The translations under genes and the position numbers were made by a program. The notes under the pieces were generated by a model that ran no database searches, was not told the origin of the DNA, and worked only from the letters and a program-made list of their open reading frames with translations. Shown piece after piece: positions 34,684 through 43,319 of a stretch of 64,000 nt of DNA. Every line of letters starts with the position of its first letter. Within the stretch, counting starts at the first letter, position 1. Source of the stretch: Clostridium_AM sp963780135 (lineage in GTDB: Bacteria; Bacillota; Clostridia; Clostridiales; Clostridiaceae); contig CAWAAR010000002.1 in the NCBI GenBank assembly GCA_963780135.1, positions 248,001-312,000 of the forward strand. The letters are read 5' to 3'.

Positions 34684-36000
34684 ATGAAACTTTGGGGTGG
34701 AAGATTTAAAAAAGCTGAAAACAAACTAATGGAAGACTTTAATAGTTCACTAAGTTTTGATAAAACACTTTATTATGAAGATATTCAAGGAAGCAAAGCA
34801 CATGTTAAAATGCTCACTAAGTGTGGCATTTTAACAAAGGAAGAATGCGAAAGCATAAAAGCAGGATTAGATTCCATACTTTCAGATATAGAAAATGATG
34901 TACTTCAAATAGAAGGCGATTATGAAGATATTCATAGTTTTGTAGAGACAAATTTAATAGAAAGAATAGGTCAAGTTGGTAAAAAACTTCATACTTCAAG
35001 AAGCAGAAATGACCAAGTGGCTGTAGATTTAAGACTTTATGCAAAGAAAAAGGCTTTTGAAGTTATAGAAAATATAGATGCTCTTAAAGATGTAATAGTA
35101 AAGCTTGGAGAGGAAAATGTTTGCTTAATGCCAGGATATACGCATCTTCAAAGAGCCCAGGTAATAACCTTTAAACATCATATTATGGCTTATCATAATA
35201 TGTTATCTAGAGATAAAAAGAGGGTTCAAAATGCTATAGAAATTATGGATGAAAGTCCTCTTGGATGCTGCGCACTAGCTGGAACTACATATAATATAGA
35301 CAGAAATTTTACAGCTAAAGAACTAGGTTTTAAAAAGCCAGTGAATAATTTCTTAGATGGAGTAAGTGATAGAGACTATGTTATAGAGCTTTTATCCTGT
35401 TTTTCTATAATGATGATGCACTTAAGTCGTTTAAGCGAAGAGTTAATTTTATGGAGTAGCAAAGAGTTTGACTTTATTTTGATAGATGATGAGTTTTCGA
35501 CAGGAAGCAGTATAATGCCTCAAAAGAAAAACCCAGATGCTGCAGAACTTATAAGAGGCAAAACAGGGAGAGTATACGGATCGCTTATGGCACTGCTTAC
35601 CACTATGAAGGGCATTCCTCTTGCTTATAATAAGGATATGCAGGAAGACAAAGAACAGTTTTTTAACTCCCTAGATACAGTATTAAGTTGTTTGAAAATA
35701 ATGAGTGGTATGCTATCCTCATTAAAAATTAAAAAAGAAAATACTCTAAAGGCAGTAAAAAAAGGCTTTTTAAATGCTACAGAAGCAGCAGATTATCTTG
35801 TAAACAAGGGTATGGCTTTTAGAGATGCTCATAAAGTAATAGGGGAAATAGTACTTTACTGTGAGGAAAAAGATAAACCTATAGAAGATATTTCTTTAGA
35901 AGAATTAAAAACTTTTACTGATATATTTGAAAAGGATGTTTATGAATTTATAGATTATAAAAACACCTTAAATAGAGGAATAAAAAAAGAATTGAAATAA
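34684..36000 (+). CDS. argH: Argininosuccinate lyase
   Basis: A 438-residue lyase of the fumarase/aspartase superfamily that cleaves argininosuccinate to arginine and fumarate. LWGGRF opens the protein; TSRSRNDQVAVDLRL and GYTHLQRAQ are active-site regions, and GSSIMPQKKNPDAAELIRG is the family signature with the catalytic serine loop. Cotranscribed with argG (2-bp gap; the ribosome binding site lies in the end of argG). Intact and normal in length. Confidence 0.97.
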   Translation: MKLWGGRFKKAENKLMEDFNSSLSFDKTLYYEDIQGSKAHVKMLTKCGILTKEECESIKAGLDSILSDIENDVLQIEGDYEDIHSFVETNLIERIGQVGKKLHTSRSRNDQVAVDLRLYAKKKAFEVIENIDALKDVIVKLGEENVCLMPGYTHLQRAQVITFKHHIMAYHNMLSRDKKRVQNAIEIMDESPLGCCALAGTTYNIDRNFTAKELGFKKPVNNFLDGVSDRDYVIELLSCFSIMMMHLSRLSEELILWSSKEFDFILIDDEFSTGSSIMPQKKNPDAAELIRGKTGRVYGSLMALLTTMKGIPLAYNKDMQEDKEQFFNSLDTVLSCLKIMSGMLSSLKIKKENTLKAVKKGFLNATEAADYLVNKGMAFRDAHKVIGEIVLYCEEKDKPIEDISLEELKTFTDIFEKDVYEFIDYKNTLNRGIKKELK

Positions 36001-36050
36001 TTGATTTTGTGGATTTCACCTACTGAGTTTTGCATACAACATTAAAAACC

Positions 36051-36102
36051 ACGACCATTTGTATGTGGCTAAAATAGCTGCTTACAGGCGGTCGTATTTT
36101 TT
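36051..36102 (+). repeat. Hairpin repeat, copy B (TTTTAAATAGC family)
   Basis: ACGACC (36051-36056) pairs with GGTCGT (36090-36095); the interior GGCTAAAATAGCTGCTTACAGG matches the family, and six T follow at 36097-36102. It is well placed to terminate argGH. The gap 36001-36506 otherwise holds copy C and A+T-rich sequence. Confidence 0.65.
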
Positions 36103-36250
36103 ATTATACTTATATTTTATAATATGTAAAAAATTTATTAATACAGTTACTATTATTGATATAATACAGTATAATTAATATGTAATCAGCAATGACGCAG
36201 ACTGTTGTATGGTAGGAAATTTTAGTTGTAACTGTATGTGTATATAATTA

Positions 36251-36296
36251 CCTATAATTGTTTTAAATAGCTACTTACAGATAGTTGTGTTTTTTG
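36251..36296 (+). repeat. Hairpin repeat, copy C (TTTTAAATAGC family)
   Basis: TTGTTTTAAATAGCTACTTA is almost identical to copy A and is followed by the shared AGTTGTGTTTTTTGC end. The outer stem is weaker here (CTAT/ATAG), suggesting a decayed copy. It lies about 150 bp after copy B. Confidence 0.55.
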
Positions 36297-36506
36297 CAAA
36301 AAGGTGGTATCTTTTTTATTGTGTAATGTAATCAAAACTTATAGATATAGTATAATTTATTTACTTAAATCGTGAGTATTTAGAATATAAATTACTGAAT
36401 TTAAGAAGATGCCTATATGATTTTGATATGCATAAATAATTAATATTAAAAGACCACAAAGCATTAATTTTAAATTTTTATTGTAATTATAAAGGGGATA
36501 GGTATT

Positions 36507-37946
36507 ATGGAAAATGAGACAGAAAAGAATATAGAAAAGTATATGGAAAAAGACAAAGGAAATGAACTGCAAAGAAACAAACGGAATAAGATTAATATAG
36601 CTATTATGAGTTCTCTTTGCGCTTTACTTATTATATATTTTGGTATGTCAGCATATTTCAAGAATCATTTTTATTTTGGATCTGAGATTAATTGTGTTAA
36701 TGTTTCAGGAAAAACTGTGCAACAAGTAAATGAACAAATGGCATCTCAAATAAAATCCTATAAGTTGAATTTAAAAGAGAAAGATGGTAAAAGTGAAGAA
36801 ATTAAATCAGATGATATTCAGTTAAAGTATATTTCTGGCGATGAATTTAAAAAGCTTAAAGATGGACAAGGTTCTTATAAATGGATTGCAGCATTTTTAA
36901 ACACAAAAGATTCTAAAATGACAGCTGAAATTTCATATGATAAGAAGCTATTGAAAGAAAAAGTAGACAATCTATCTTGTTTAGATAGCAAAAATGTAAT
37001 TGAACCTAAAAATCCTAGCTTCAAATATTCAGACAAGGGATATGCGGTTGTAGATGAAGTAAACGGTAATAAGATCAATAAAAATGTTTTGTATGATAAT
37101 GTAGAAAAGGCAGTATTAAAAGGTGAAACAACAATAGATTTGCAAGCAATCAATTGTTACGTTAAGCCAAAATATACTGTGAAATCAAAAGAAACTACTG
37201 AAGTTAAAGATACACTTAACAAATATGTATCTTCTCAAATTATTTATACTGTTGGAGATAGTAAAGAAACTATAGATGGTTCTACAATAAATAAATGGCT
37301 TACAGTTAATGAAGATTTTAAAGTTACATTTGATGAGGAAAAAGTTAAGAAATATATGGAAGAGTTTTCTAGCAAATATAGTACTGTTGGTAAGACAAGA
37401 AGTTTTTCTACATCTTCAGGAAAAACAATAGATATTGGCGGTGGCGATTATGGATGGGAAGTTAATTCTGACAAAGAAATGCAAGATTTAATGGCCGCTG
37501 TTAAAGAAGGAAAAACCGTAAAAAAAGAGCCAAAATATGTTCAAACTGCTGCATCTCATAGTAGTAATGATATTGGAAGCACCTATGTAGAAATAGATAT
37601 GGGAAGACAACATTTATGGTTCTACAAGGATGGAGCACTAGTAGTACAAGGAGATGTTGTTACAGGTAATACAAGTAATAATCATGGAACACCAGAAGGT
37701 ATTTATACCTTGAAATATAAAGAAAGAAACGCTACCTTAAAGGGTGAGGGATACAGTTCTCCTGTTAGTTTTTGGATGCCATTTAATGGAGGAGTTGGAA
37801 TTCATGATGCCAGCTGGAGAAATACCTTTGGAGGAAGTATATATAGGACAGAAGGTTCTCATGGTTGTGTAAACTCACCAAGTTATTTAGCAAATACAAT
37901 ATTCAATAATATTGATGAAGGTACTCCAATTGTCTGTTTTTATTAA
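36507..37946 (+). CDS. L,D-transpeptidase (YkuD) with PG_binding_4 domain, copy 1
   Basis: A 479-residue membrane-anchored enzyme. A basic N-terminus and one helix (about 30-48) precede an extracellular PG_binding_4-type region (about 60-340) and a C-terminal YkuD domain (about 350-479) with the catalytic motif GIHDASW...SHGCVNSP (histidine and cysteine). It makes 3-3 crosslinks in peptidoglycan or attaches proteins. It ends in VCFY. ATG at 36507 follows AAAGGGGAT. A close paralogue lies 400 bp downstream, sharing even the upstream sequence, so the pair arose by tandem duplication. Confidence 0.92.
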   Translation: MENETEKNIEKYMEKDKGNELQRNKRNKINIAIMSSLCALLIIYFGMSAYFKNHFYFGSEINCVNVSGKTVQQVNEQMASQIKSYKLNLKEKDGKSEEIKSDDIQLKYISGDEFKKLKDGQGSYKWIAAFLNTKDSKMTAEISYDKKLLKEKVDNLSCLDSKNVIEPKNPSFKYSDKGYAVVDEVNGNKINKNVLYDNVEKAVLKGETTIDLQAINCYVKPKYTVKSKETTEVKDTLNKYVSSQIIYTVGDSKETIDGSTINKWLTVNEDFKVTFDEEKVKKYMEEFSSKYSTVGKTRSFSTSSGKTIDIGGGDYGWEVNSDKEMQDLMAAVKEGKTVKKEPKYVQTAASHSSNDIGSTYVEIDMGRQHLWFYKDGALVVQGDVVTGNTSNNHGTPEGIYTLKYKERNATLKGEGYSSPVSFWMPFNGGVGIHDASWRNTFGGSIYRTEGSHGCVNSPSYLANTIFNNIDEGTPIVCFY

Positions 37947-37981
37947 TCCATAAATAAAGATTAAAAGTTATTCAGTAGATT

Positions 37982-38010
37982 ACATGGTGGATTTTATTCA
38001 CCATGTTTTT
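37982..38010 (+). terminator. Terminator after L,D-transpeptidase copy 1
   Basis: ACATGGTG/CACCATGT stem, nine-base loop, then T-run. Confidence 0.85.
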
Positions 38011-38098
38011 TCGTTAATGGTGTTTTGATGAAAATATAGTTCATTAAATTTAATAATCCACATGAATTTGAGAAAATAAAAAATAGATTATAGTTTAT

Positions 38099-38136
38099 AA
38101 AGACCACGTTGAAGAATTATCTTTAACGTGGTCTTT
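38099..38136 (+). terminator. Second hairpin terminator in the gap between the L,D-transpeptidase genes
   Basis: AAAGACCACGTT pairs with AACGTGGTCTTT (38125-38136) and is followed by TATA rather than a long T-run. Its A- and T-rich ends suggest a bidirectional terminator, although no gene between 37982 and this point is visible. Confidence 0.65.
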
Positions 38137-38361
38137 TATACATGATTAAAGAGATATTAGGCAATAATTTGGTGATAAAAGTTCTCTATAGTTTTTTACT
38201 TATAAGTTCCAACGCCTAAAAATAAATTTTTAGGAATATTAATAATAAGTGTTTTAAGTATTAGTGTTACTACATAAAATGAAATGTACGCTTTATTTGT
38301 ATCAAATTCATTAATTTTAAAAAAGTATTAATCTTAAATTTTTATTGTGATTAAAAAGGGG

Positions 38362-39756
38362 ATGGATATCACGAGAAAAGAAAAAAGTAAACGTAATAAA
38401 ATTGTCATGGGTATTATAATTTCTTTTTCTGCTTTACTTGTTATATATTTTGGTATGGCAATATATTTTATGAATCATTTTTATTTTGGCTCTGAAATTA
38501 ATTGTGTTAATGTTTCTGGTAAAACTGTAGAAGAAGTAAAAGAACAAATGACATATAAGCTGCAGGAATATGTGTTAAACCTAAAAGAACGAGAGGGCAA
38601 AAGTGAACAAATTAAAGCAATTGATATTGGGTTAAAGTATAACTCAGGTGGCCAATATAAGGATTTTAAAGATAGACAGAATCCTTTTAAATGGATTTTA
38701 GTGTTTTTTAATACAAAGGATTTTAAAATGACAGATGGAGTTTCATATGATACGAAACTATTAAAAGAAAGAATAGACAAGCTCTCCTGTTTTGAAAGCG
38801 GCAATATAATAGAACCTAAAAATCCTAGTTTCAAGTACACAGACAAGGGTTATGAAATTATAAACGAAATAAATGGGAACAAGGTCAATAAGGATATTTT
38901 GTATGAGCATGTGTCAAAGGCAATATCTAATGAGGAAACTGCTATAGACTTAGAATCAATTAATTGTTATGCTCACCCAAAATATACTACAAAATCACCA
39001 AAAATTATGGAAATCAAAAATGTTCTTAATAAATATGTATCTTCAAAAATCACCTATACATTTGGAAATCGTAAAGAAATCATAGATGGATCTATAATAA
39101 ATAAGTGGCTTGAAATTAATAAAAATCTTGAAGTTACATTTGATGATAAAAAAATAAAAAATTATATGGGTATACTTTTTAATAAGTATAATACAATTGG
39201 TAAGACAAGAAATTTTGCTAAATCTTCAGGAGGGACAATAAATATTGGTGGTGGTGATTATGGCTGGCTAGTTAATACTGATAAAGAAATACAAGATTTA
39301 AATGCAGCTATTAAGGAAGGACAAACTATAACAAAAGAACCAGCCTACAATCAAACTGCGTTATCTTATGATAATGATGATATTGGGAGTACCTATGTAG
39401 AAATAGATATGACAAAACAACATTTATGGTTTTATAAAAATGGTTCTCTAATAGTACAAGGAGATGTTGTTACAGGTAATGAAAGCAGTGATCATTTAAC
39501 ACCTGAAGGTATTTATAGGTTAAAATATAAAGAAACAAATGCTATATTGAGAGGCAAGGGTTACAGTTCACCTGTTGATTTTTGGATGCCATTTAATGGA
39601 GGAATTGGAATTCACGATGCAAGCTGGAGAAGTGAGTTCGGGGGGGATATATACAAGACAAATGGTTCTCATGGTTGTATAAATTCACCATACTATTTAG
39701 CAAAGTCAATATTCGATAATATTGAAGAAGGTAATCCTGTTGTTTGCTACTATTAG
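38362..39756 (+). CDS. L,D-transpeptidase (YkuD) with PG_binding_4 domain, copy 2 (start uncertain)
   Basis: About 464 residues, aligned with copy 1 over the whole length: helix near residue 15, PG_binding_4 region, and YkuD motif GIHDASW...SHGCINSP, ending VCYY. The start is unclear. The ribosome binding site AAAAGGGGAT is kept, but the codon that corresponds to the ATG of copy 1 is ACG (38371). ATG at 38362 overlaps the binding site, and GTG at 38347 has none. Translation may be weak or begin at a non-standard codon. The shorter, less charged N-terminus is otherwise normal. Catalytic residues are intact. Confidence 0.85.
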   Translation: MDITRKEKSKRNKIVMGIIISFSALLVIYFGMAIYFMNHFYFGSEINCVNVSGKTVEEVKEQMTYKLQEYVLNLKEREGKSEQIKAIDIGLKYNSGGQYKDFKDRQNPFKWILVFFNTKDFKMTDGVSYDTKLLKERIDKLSCFESGNIIEPKNPSFKYTDKGYEIINEINGNKVNKDILYEHVSKAISNEETAIDLESINCYAHPKYTTKSPKIMEIKNVLNKYVSSKITYTFGNRKEIIDGSIINKWLEINKNLEVTFDDKKIKNYMGILFNKYNTIGKTRNFAKSSGGTINIGGGDYGWLVNTDKEIQDLNAAIKEGQTITKEPAYNQTALSYDNDDIGSTYVEIDMTKQHLWFYKNGSLIVQGDVVTGNESSDHLTPEGIYRLKYKETNAILRGKGYSSPVDFWMPFNGGIGIHDASWRSEFGGDIYKTNGSHGCINSPYYLAKSIFDNIEEGNPVVCYY

Positions 39757-39759
39757 TGA

Positions 39760-39796
39760 TTTCACTAAAGGATTAGTATCATGCATTTGTAGTGAA
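39760..39796 (+). terminator. Hairpin after L,D-transpeptidase copy 2
   Basis: TTTCACTA pairs with TAGTGAAA across a 21-base loop, right after the stop codon. No clear T-run, so terminator function is uncertain. Confidence 0.4.
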
Positions 39797-39947
39797 ATAC
39801 AATGAAGTCTTTTCTAATTAATTGTAAAATTGAATCAACATAGGAATGAGCAGAACATTGACCTATTTTTATGTTAAAAAGTCAGAATAATTTTTAAAAA
39901 ATTCGCATTAATAGCGCAGAATTTAATAATATGCTGGACAGCAGTGG

Positions 39948-40172
39948 TATAATGAAATTGAATGTTTAAATCACTAACGTTACCGCATAAGTAGAGAACA
40001 CAATTAATTTAGTGCTAACCACTTACCCTTCTAGTAATAGAAGAGGAGCTTAAAGTAGTTTTAAATCAATAACTATTTGCTATTGACAAGGTTGCTTAAA
40101 AAACTCTTACGGATGCTAGCGATTGGATAAAATTAACAATGGCTTAATGAAGGCCAAGAGGAGTGATTTATT
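39948..40172 (+). promoter_or_regulatory. Promoter and long structured leader of the L25/CTC gene
   Basis: An extended -10 (TG-G-TATAAT, -10 hexamer 39948-39953) would give a leader of about 210 nt. Several small helices can be drawn: CCTTCTA/TAGAAG, AGTAGTT/AACTATT, TTGCTA/TAGCGA and TGGC/GCCA just before the ribosome binding site. This is compatible with ribosomal-protein autoregulation, but I cannot assign it to a known leader family. Confidence 0.4.
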
Positions 40173-40751
40173 TTGGAACAAATTATTTTAAACGCAGCTA
40201 AAAGAATAGAAAAGACTAAAAAATTTAGGGAAGAGGGTTTTATACCAGGAGTAATCTATGGTGATAGTGTTGCTGAAGCAGACTCAGTAAAATTTGAAGA
40301 AACATCTCTAAAAAAAATTCTTGCTAGACACGGATCTAATGTAAAACTATGGATAAAGTGTGGAGATAATAAGAAATTTGGATTTATAAAAGAAATTCAA
40401 AGACATCCAGTTTCAAATAAAATTATACATTTAGATGTACAACTTGTATCTAAAGATCATGAAGTAAAATTACAAATTCCTATTGCATTTAAAGGAGAAG
40501 CAGCTTTAGAAAAAAGACAATTACAACTTCACGTACATAAGTCAGAAGTAGATGTTTTAGCAAAGATAGGATTAGTACCTGAATTCTTAAACGTTGATGT
40601 ATCAGAAAAAAATTCAGGAGATACAATTACTTCAAAGGATTTCGATTTGGACAAGCAAATAAAAGTACATGATAAAGAAAATGAAGCATATGCAACTATA
40701 ACTAAATTAATGGCTGAAGTAGTAGAAGAATCTACTGAAGCAGAAGTTTAA
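40173..40751 (+). CDS. rplY: Ribosomal protein L25, CTC/TL5 form
   Basis: A 192-residue two-domain L25: the N-terminal 5S rRNA-binding domain (about 1-90, with EGFIPGVIYG) and the C-terminal CTC/TL5 extension (about 95-185, IPIAFKGEA). In Gram-positive bacteria CTC is a general-stress form that binds 5S rRNA in the large subunit. The start is TTG at 40173, with AGGAGTG about 9 bases upstream; no ATG fits. An acidic tail closes the protein. Single-gene unit with its own promoter and terminator. Confidence 0.9.
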   Translation: MEQIILNAAKRIEKTKKFREEGFIPGVIYGDSVAEADSVKFEETSLKKILARHGSNVKLWIKCGDNKKFGFIKEIQRHPVSNKIIHLDVQLVSKDHEVKLQIPIAFKGEAALEKRQLQLHVHKSEVDVLAKIGLVPEFLNVDVSEKNSGDTITSKDFDLDKQIKVHDKENEAYATITKLMAEVVEESTEAEV

Positions 40752-40782
40752 ACATAATTTAGTATCTATATAAATACTGAAT

Positions 40783-40818
40783 AAAAAACCACATTGGAGA
40801 AATCTGATGTGGTTTTTT
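40783..40818 (+). terminator. Terminator after rplY
   Basis: AAAAAACCACAT/ATGTGGTTTTTT, a perfect 12-bp stem ending in T6. Could act in both directions. Confidence 0.9.
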
Positions 40819-40995
40819 AAGGTACTATATCAATTTAAAATTTGACATGATTTATGCCGTAGAATATGCTAAAATCAAAACAAAGGGTAAGTTAATAATA
40901 TATGAATTTACAGCAAAGTTTAGAAATCCTACCTTTTACATATAAAAGGTGAATTCAACCAACTTTTTTATTAGCATAATAAGGGGATGAAGTTT

Positions 40996-43032
40996 ATGAG
41001 TGTTAAAATTAAAGCTCTATTAATTTCTTTTATAAGTTTTTTATTTATTACAATCTTTACGTTTACAATCTTTAATTTCATTATTTTTAGATATATTAAT
41101 GGAGTTGAAACTGAAGATATAAATAATAGTTTTAAATCAGTGAATTCCATATTGAATAAAGAAGAAATGGATATGAAAAGGGTATGCTCTGATTGGGCTC
41201 AATGGGACGACACTTATGATTTCATGTTAGGAAAAAACAAACAATCATACATAGAAGATAATCTTCAAAATTCTACATTAAATCAATTAAATTTAAGTTT
41301 TATGTTTTTTGTGGATAAACAAGATAACATAGTTTACAGTGAAACAAGCAATTTAGAAAATACAACAAAAAACCTCATAGTAGACAAGCTTTTTAATAAA
41401 CCAGATAAATTTAGCAAGACCATAAATTTTAAAAATAATAGTGAAAGTCATTCCGGTGTTGTAATGATTTCTGGAAAGCTATTTATTATAAACTCTTTAC
41501 CTATAACAACTAGTGATGGAAAATCAAAAAGCAATGGAAGCTTAATAATAGGAAGATATGCAGATGATTCATTATTAAATTATATAAATTCAATAGTCCA
41601 ATGCAAAGTTGAGTTTATACAAAATACAAATACTGAAAAAGTAAACGATATAATTAAGAAAAATAATGATTCTATTACAGCATATAAACTTATGGGTGAT
41701 ATAAGTGGAAATACGTCTATAGGAATTTCAATCTCTATGACTCGTAATGAATATAATGTAGGTAAATTTTATTTTAAAATCTTTATCGCAATTTTTTTAG
41801 TAATATTAATCTTAGTACTTTTTATGTTTGTAGGAATTTTCAATAAATTAATCTTAAAGCGTCTTAAATCTGTTAATGATTTTATTGATACTATATCAAA
41901 GACAAAGAATACAAAGGCACGTTTGAATATCCCTGGAAATGATGAGATAACTAATATTGCTAATTCCACTAACAACATGTTATCTGAATTAGATTCCGCA
42001 CATAAAGAAATTTTGGACCTAAGTTATTCTGATAAATTAACAGGCTTAAAAAACAGAGTATATATGGAAAAAAAGTTTGATGCATTAAATGCTAAAGCTG
42101 ATATGAACTATTCCATAATAATGGGAGACTTAAATGGCTTAAAACTTACAAATGATACTTTTGGACATAAAGAAGGCGACAGATTAATTAGTAAAATAGG
42201 AAGTATACTTACAAGTGCATGTTCAAAGGATGATATTATTGCAAGATGGGGTGGAGACGAATTTATAATACTTATTATAAATAAAGAAAATATGTATGTA
42301 TCAAATTTGATTCAAAGCATTAAAAATAAATGTGAACAAATTACTGAATTTAGTTTTAAAATTAGTATAGCTTTAGGCAGTGCAGAAAAAGGTCAAATGA
42401 TGAGTACTGAAGCAGTAATGAACTTAGCAGAAGAAAGAATGTATAGAAGTAAACTTACTGAAATCAAAAGTTCAAGAAATGCAACTATTATGTCTTTGGA
42501 AAAAACTTTATATGAAAAGAACAACGAAACAGAAGAACATACTCAGAGAGTTAAAAAGCTTAGTATGAAATTAGGAGAAAAAATTAACTTATCTCAAGAT
42601 GAATTAGAAGAATTAAAACTGTTAAGTTTATTACACGACATAGGGAAAATAGGAATACCTGATAGTATATTGATGAAGCCAGGCAAACTAACAGCTGAAG
42701 AATGGGAGATAATGAAAGGACATACAGAGATAGGGTATAGAATAGCTAAAGCTACGCCAGGATTATCTCATGTTGCAAATGAAATATTTTGTCATCATGA
42801 AAAATTCGATGGAACAGGATATCCCCAAGGACTTAAGGGAGAAGAAATACCAATTTTATCAAGGATAATTAACATAGTGGATTCTTATGATGTAATGACT
42901 CATAAAAGGGTATATAAGGATGCGTCTAATACAGGACATGCTATTGAAGAGTTAAAACGCTGTTCAGGAACTCAATTTGATCCAGATATAGTAAATGAAT
43001 TTATAAATCTTTTAGAAGAAGGAAGTATATAA
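40996..43032 (+). CDS. Membrane CHASE4-HAMP-GGDEF-HD-GYP protein (cyclic di-GMP turnover)
   Basis: A 678-residue sensor. Two helices (about 7-27 and 253-278) bracket an extracellular CHASE4-like domain (DWAQWDDTYDF, about 65-75). A HAMP segment precedes a GGDEF domain with an intact RWGGDEF motif (about residue 420) and then an HD-GYP domain with LLHDIGKIGIP and HHEKFDGTGYP. It therefore combines a diguanylate cyclase motif and a cyclic di-GMP phosphodiesterase motif; which dominates cannot be told. ATG at 40996 is preferred because AAGGGGA lies 9 bases upstream; ATG at 40987 overlaps that site. Monocistronic. Likely roles are motility, adhesion or sporulation switching. Confidence 0.92.
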   Translation: MSVKIKALLISFISFLFITIFTFTIFNFIIFRYINGVETEDINNSFKSVNSILNKEEMDMKRVCSDWAQWDDTYDFMLGKNKQSYIEDNLQNSTLNQLNLSFMFFVDKQDNIVYSETSNLENTTKNLIVDKLFNKPDKFSKTINFKNNSESHSGVVMISGKLFIINSLPITTSDGKSKSNGSLIIGRYADDSLLNYINSIVQCKVEFIQNTNTEKVNDIIKKNNDSITAYKLMGDISGNTSIGISISMTRNEYNVGKFYFKIFIAIFLVILILVLFMFVGIFNKLILKRLKSVNDFIDTISKTKNTKARLNIPGNDEITNIANSTNNMLSELDSAHKEILDLSYSDKLTGLKNRVYMEKKFDALNAKADMNYSIIMGDLNGLKLTNDTFGHKEGDRLISKIGSILTSACSKDDIIARWGGDEFIILIINKENMYVSNLIQSIKNKCEQITEFSFKISIALGSAEKGQMMSTEAVMNLAEERMYRSKLTEIKSSRNATIMSLEKTLYEKNNETEEHTQRVKKLSMKLGEKINLSQDELEELKLLSLLHDIGKIGIPDSILMKPGKLTAEEWEIMKGHTEIGYRIAKATPGLSHVANEIFCHHEKFDGTGYPQGLKGEEIPILSRIINIVDSYDVMTHKRVYKDASNTGHAIEELKRCSGTQFDPDIVNEFINLLEEGSI

Positions 43033-43070
43033 AAAGTACTGTTGAACTAATTAGTTCAACAGTACTTTTT
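43031..43070. terminator. Perfect palindromic terminator after the GGDEF/HD-GYP gene
   Basis: A 40-bp perfect palindrome starting AAAAAGTACTGTTGAAC, with A5 and T5 ends. It begins inside the stop codon region of the gene. Confidence 0.92.
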
Positions 43071-43100
43071 ATGTACGTTGTCAATTACTTAACTTTTTTT

Positions 43101-43164
43101 GAGAGGACAGAGGACAATTGACAGAGGACAGTGAAGGATGATTTTTCTCCGCTACACTGCGAAA
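43101..43164. repeat. Half copy of the GAGGACA repeat
   Basis: About 62 of the first 64 bases match the left end and internal GGA..ATTTTTCTCCG segment of the element at 7675, including GAGGACA heptamers and TACACT-CGAAA, but the right end is absent. It lies upstream of the efflux operon promoter. Confidence 0.75.
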
Positions 43165-43232
43165 GTTGAGTAATTATTAGTTTACTTTGTGGAAAAAATC
43201 AGGCCTTTTTATATAAATATACAATATTGTTA

Positions 43233-43261
43233 TTGAAAATAGAAACAAAATAATATATAAT
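43233..43261 (+). promoter_or_regulatory. Promoter of the efflux operon
   Basis: TTGAAA (43233-43238), 17-bp spacer, TATAAT (43256-43261). The start of transcription would be about 43268, at the beginning of the palindromic operator. Confidence 0.7.
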
Positions 43262-43267
43262 AAACAA

Positions 43268-43283
43268 TGTTAGTAAACGAACA
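43268..43283. promoter_or_regulatory. Candidate MarR operator
   Basis: TGTTAGTAAACGAACA is a 12-of-16 palindrome of form TGTTnGTnnACnAACA, flanked by A+T. It overlaps the transcription start of an operon that ends in a marR gene, a typical site for autorepression. Confidence 0.6.
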
Positions 43284-43319
43284 ATATATACAAGAATATT
43301 TCGTGCAGGGAGGGTTATT

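Noticed and set aside
36120..36250. Possible small RNA gene between hairpin repeats B and C
   Set aside because: The sequence is A+T-rich with no stable fold or promoter I can support; only the two flanking hairpins are reported.
40880..40985. Possible cyclic di-GMP-I riboswitch before the GGDEF/HD-GYP gene
   Set aside because: AAAGGGTAA, GCAAAG and CCTA occur in the right order, but the GAAA tetraloop, the ACGCAAAGC core and the 3' closing strand are missing. Too weak; a covariance-model search would settle it.
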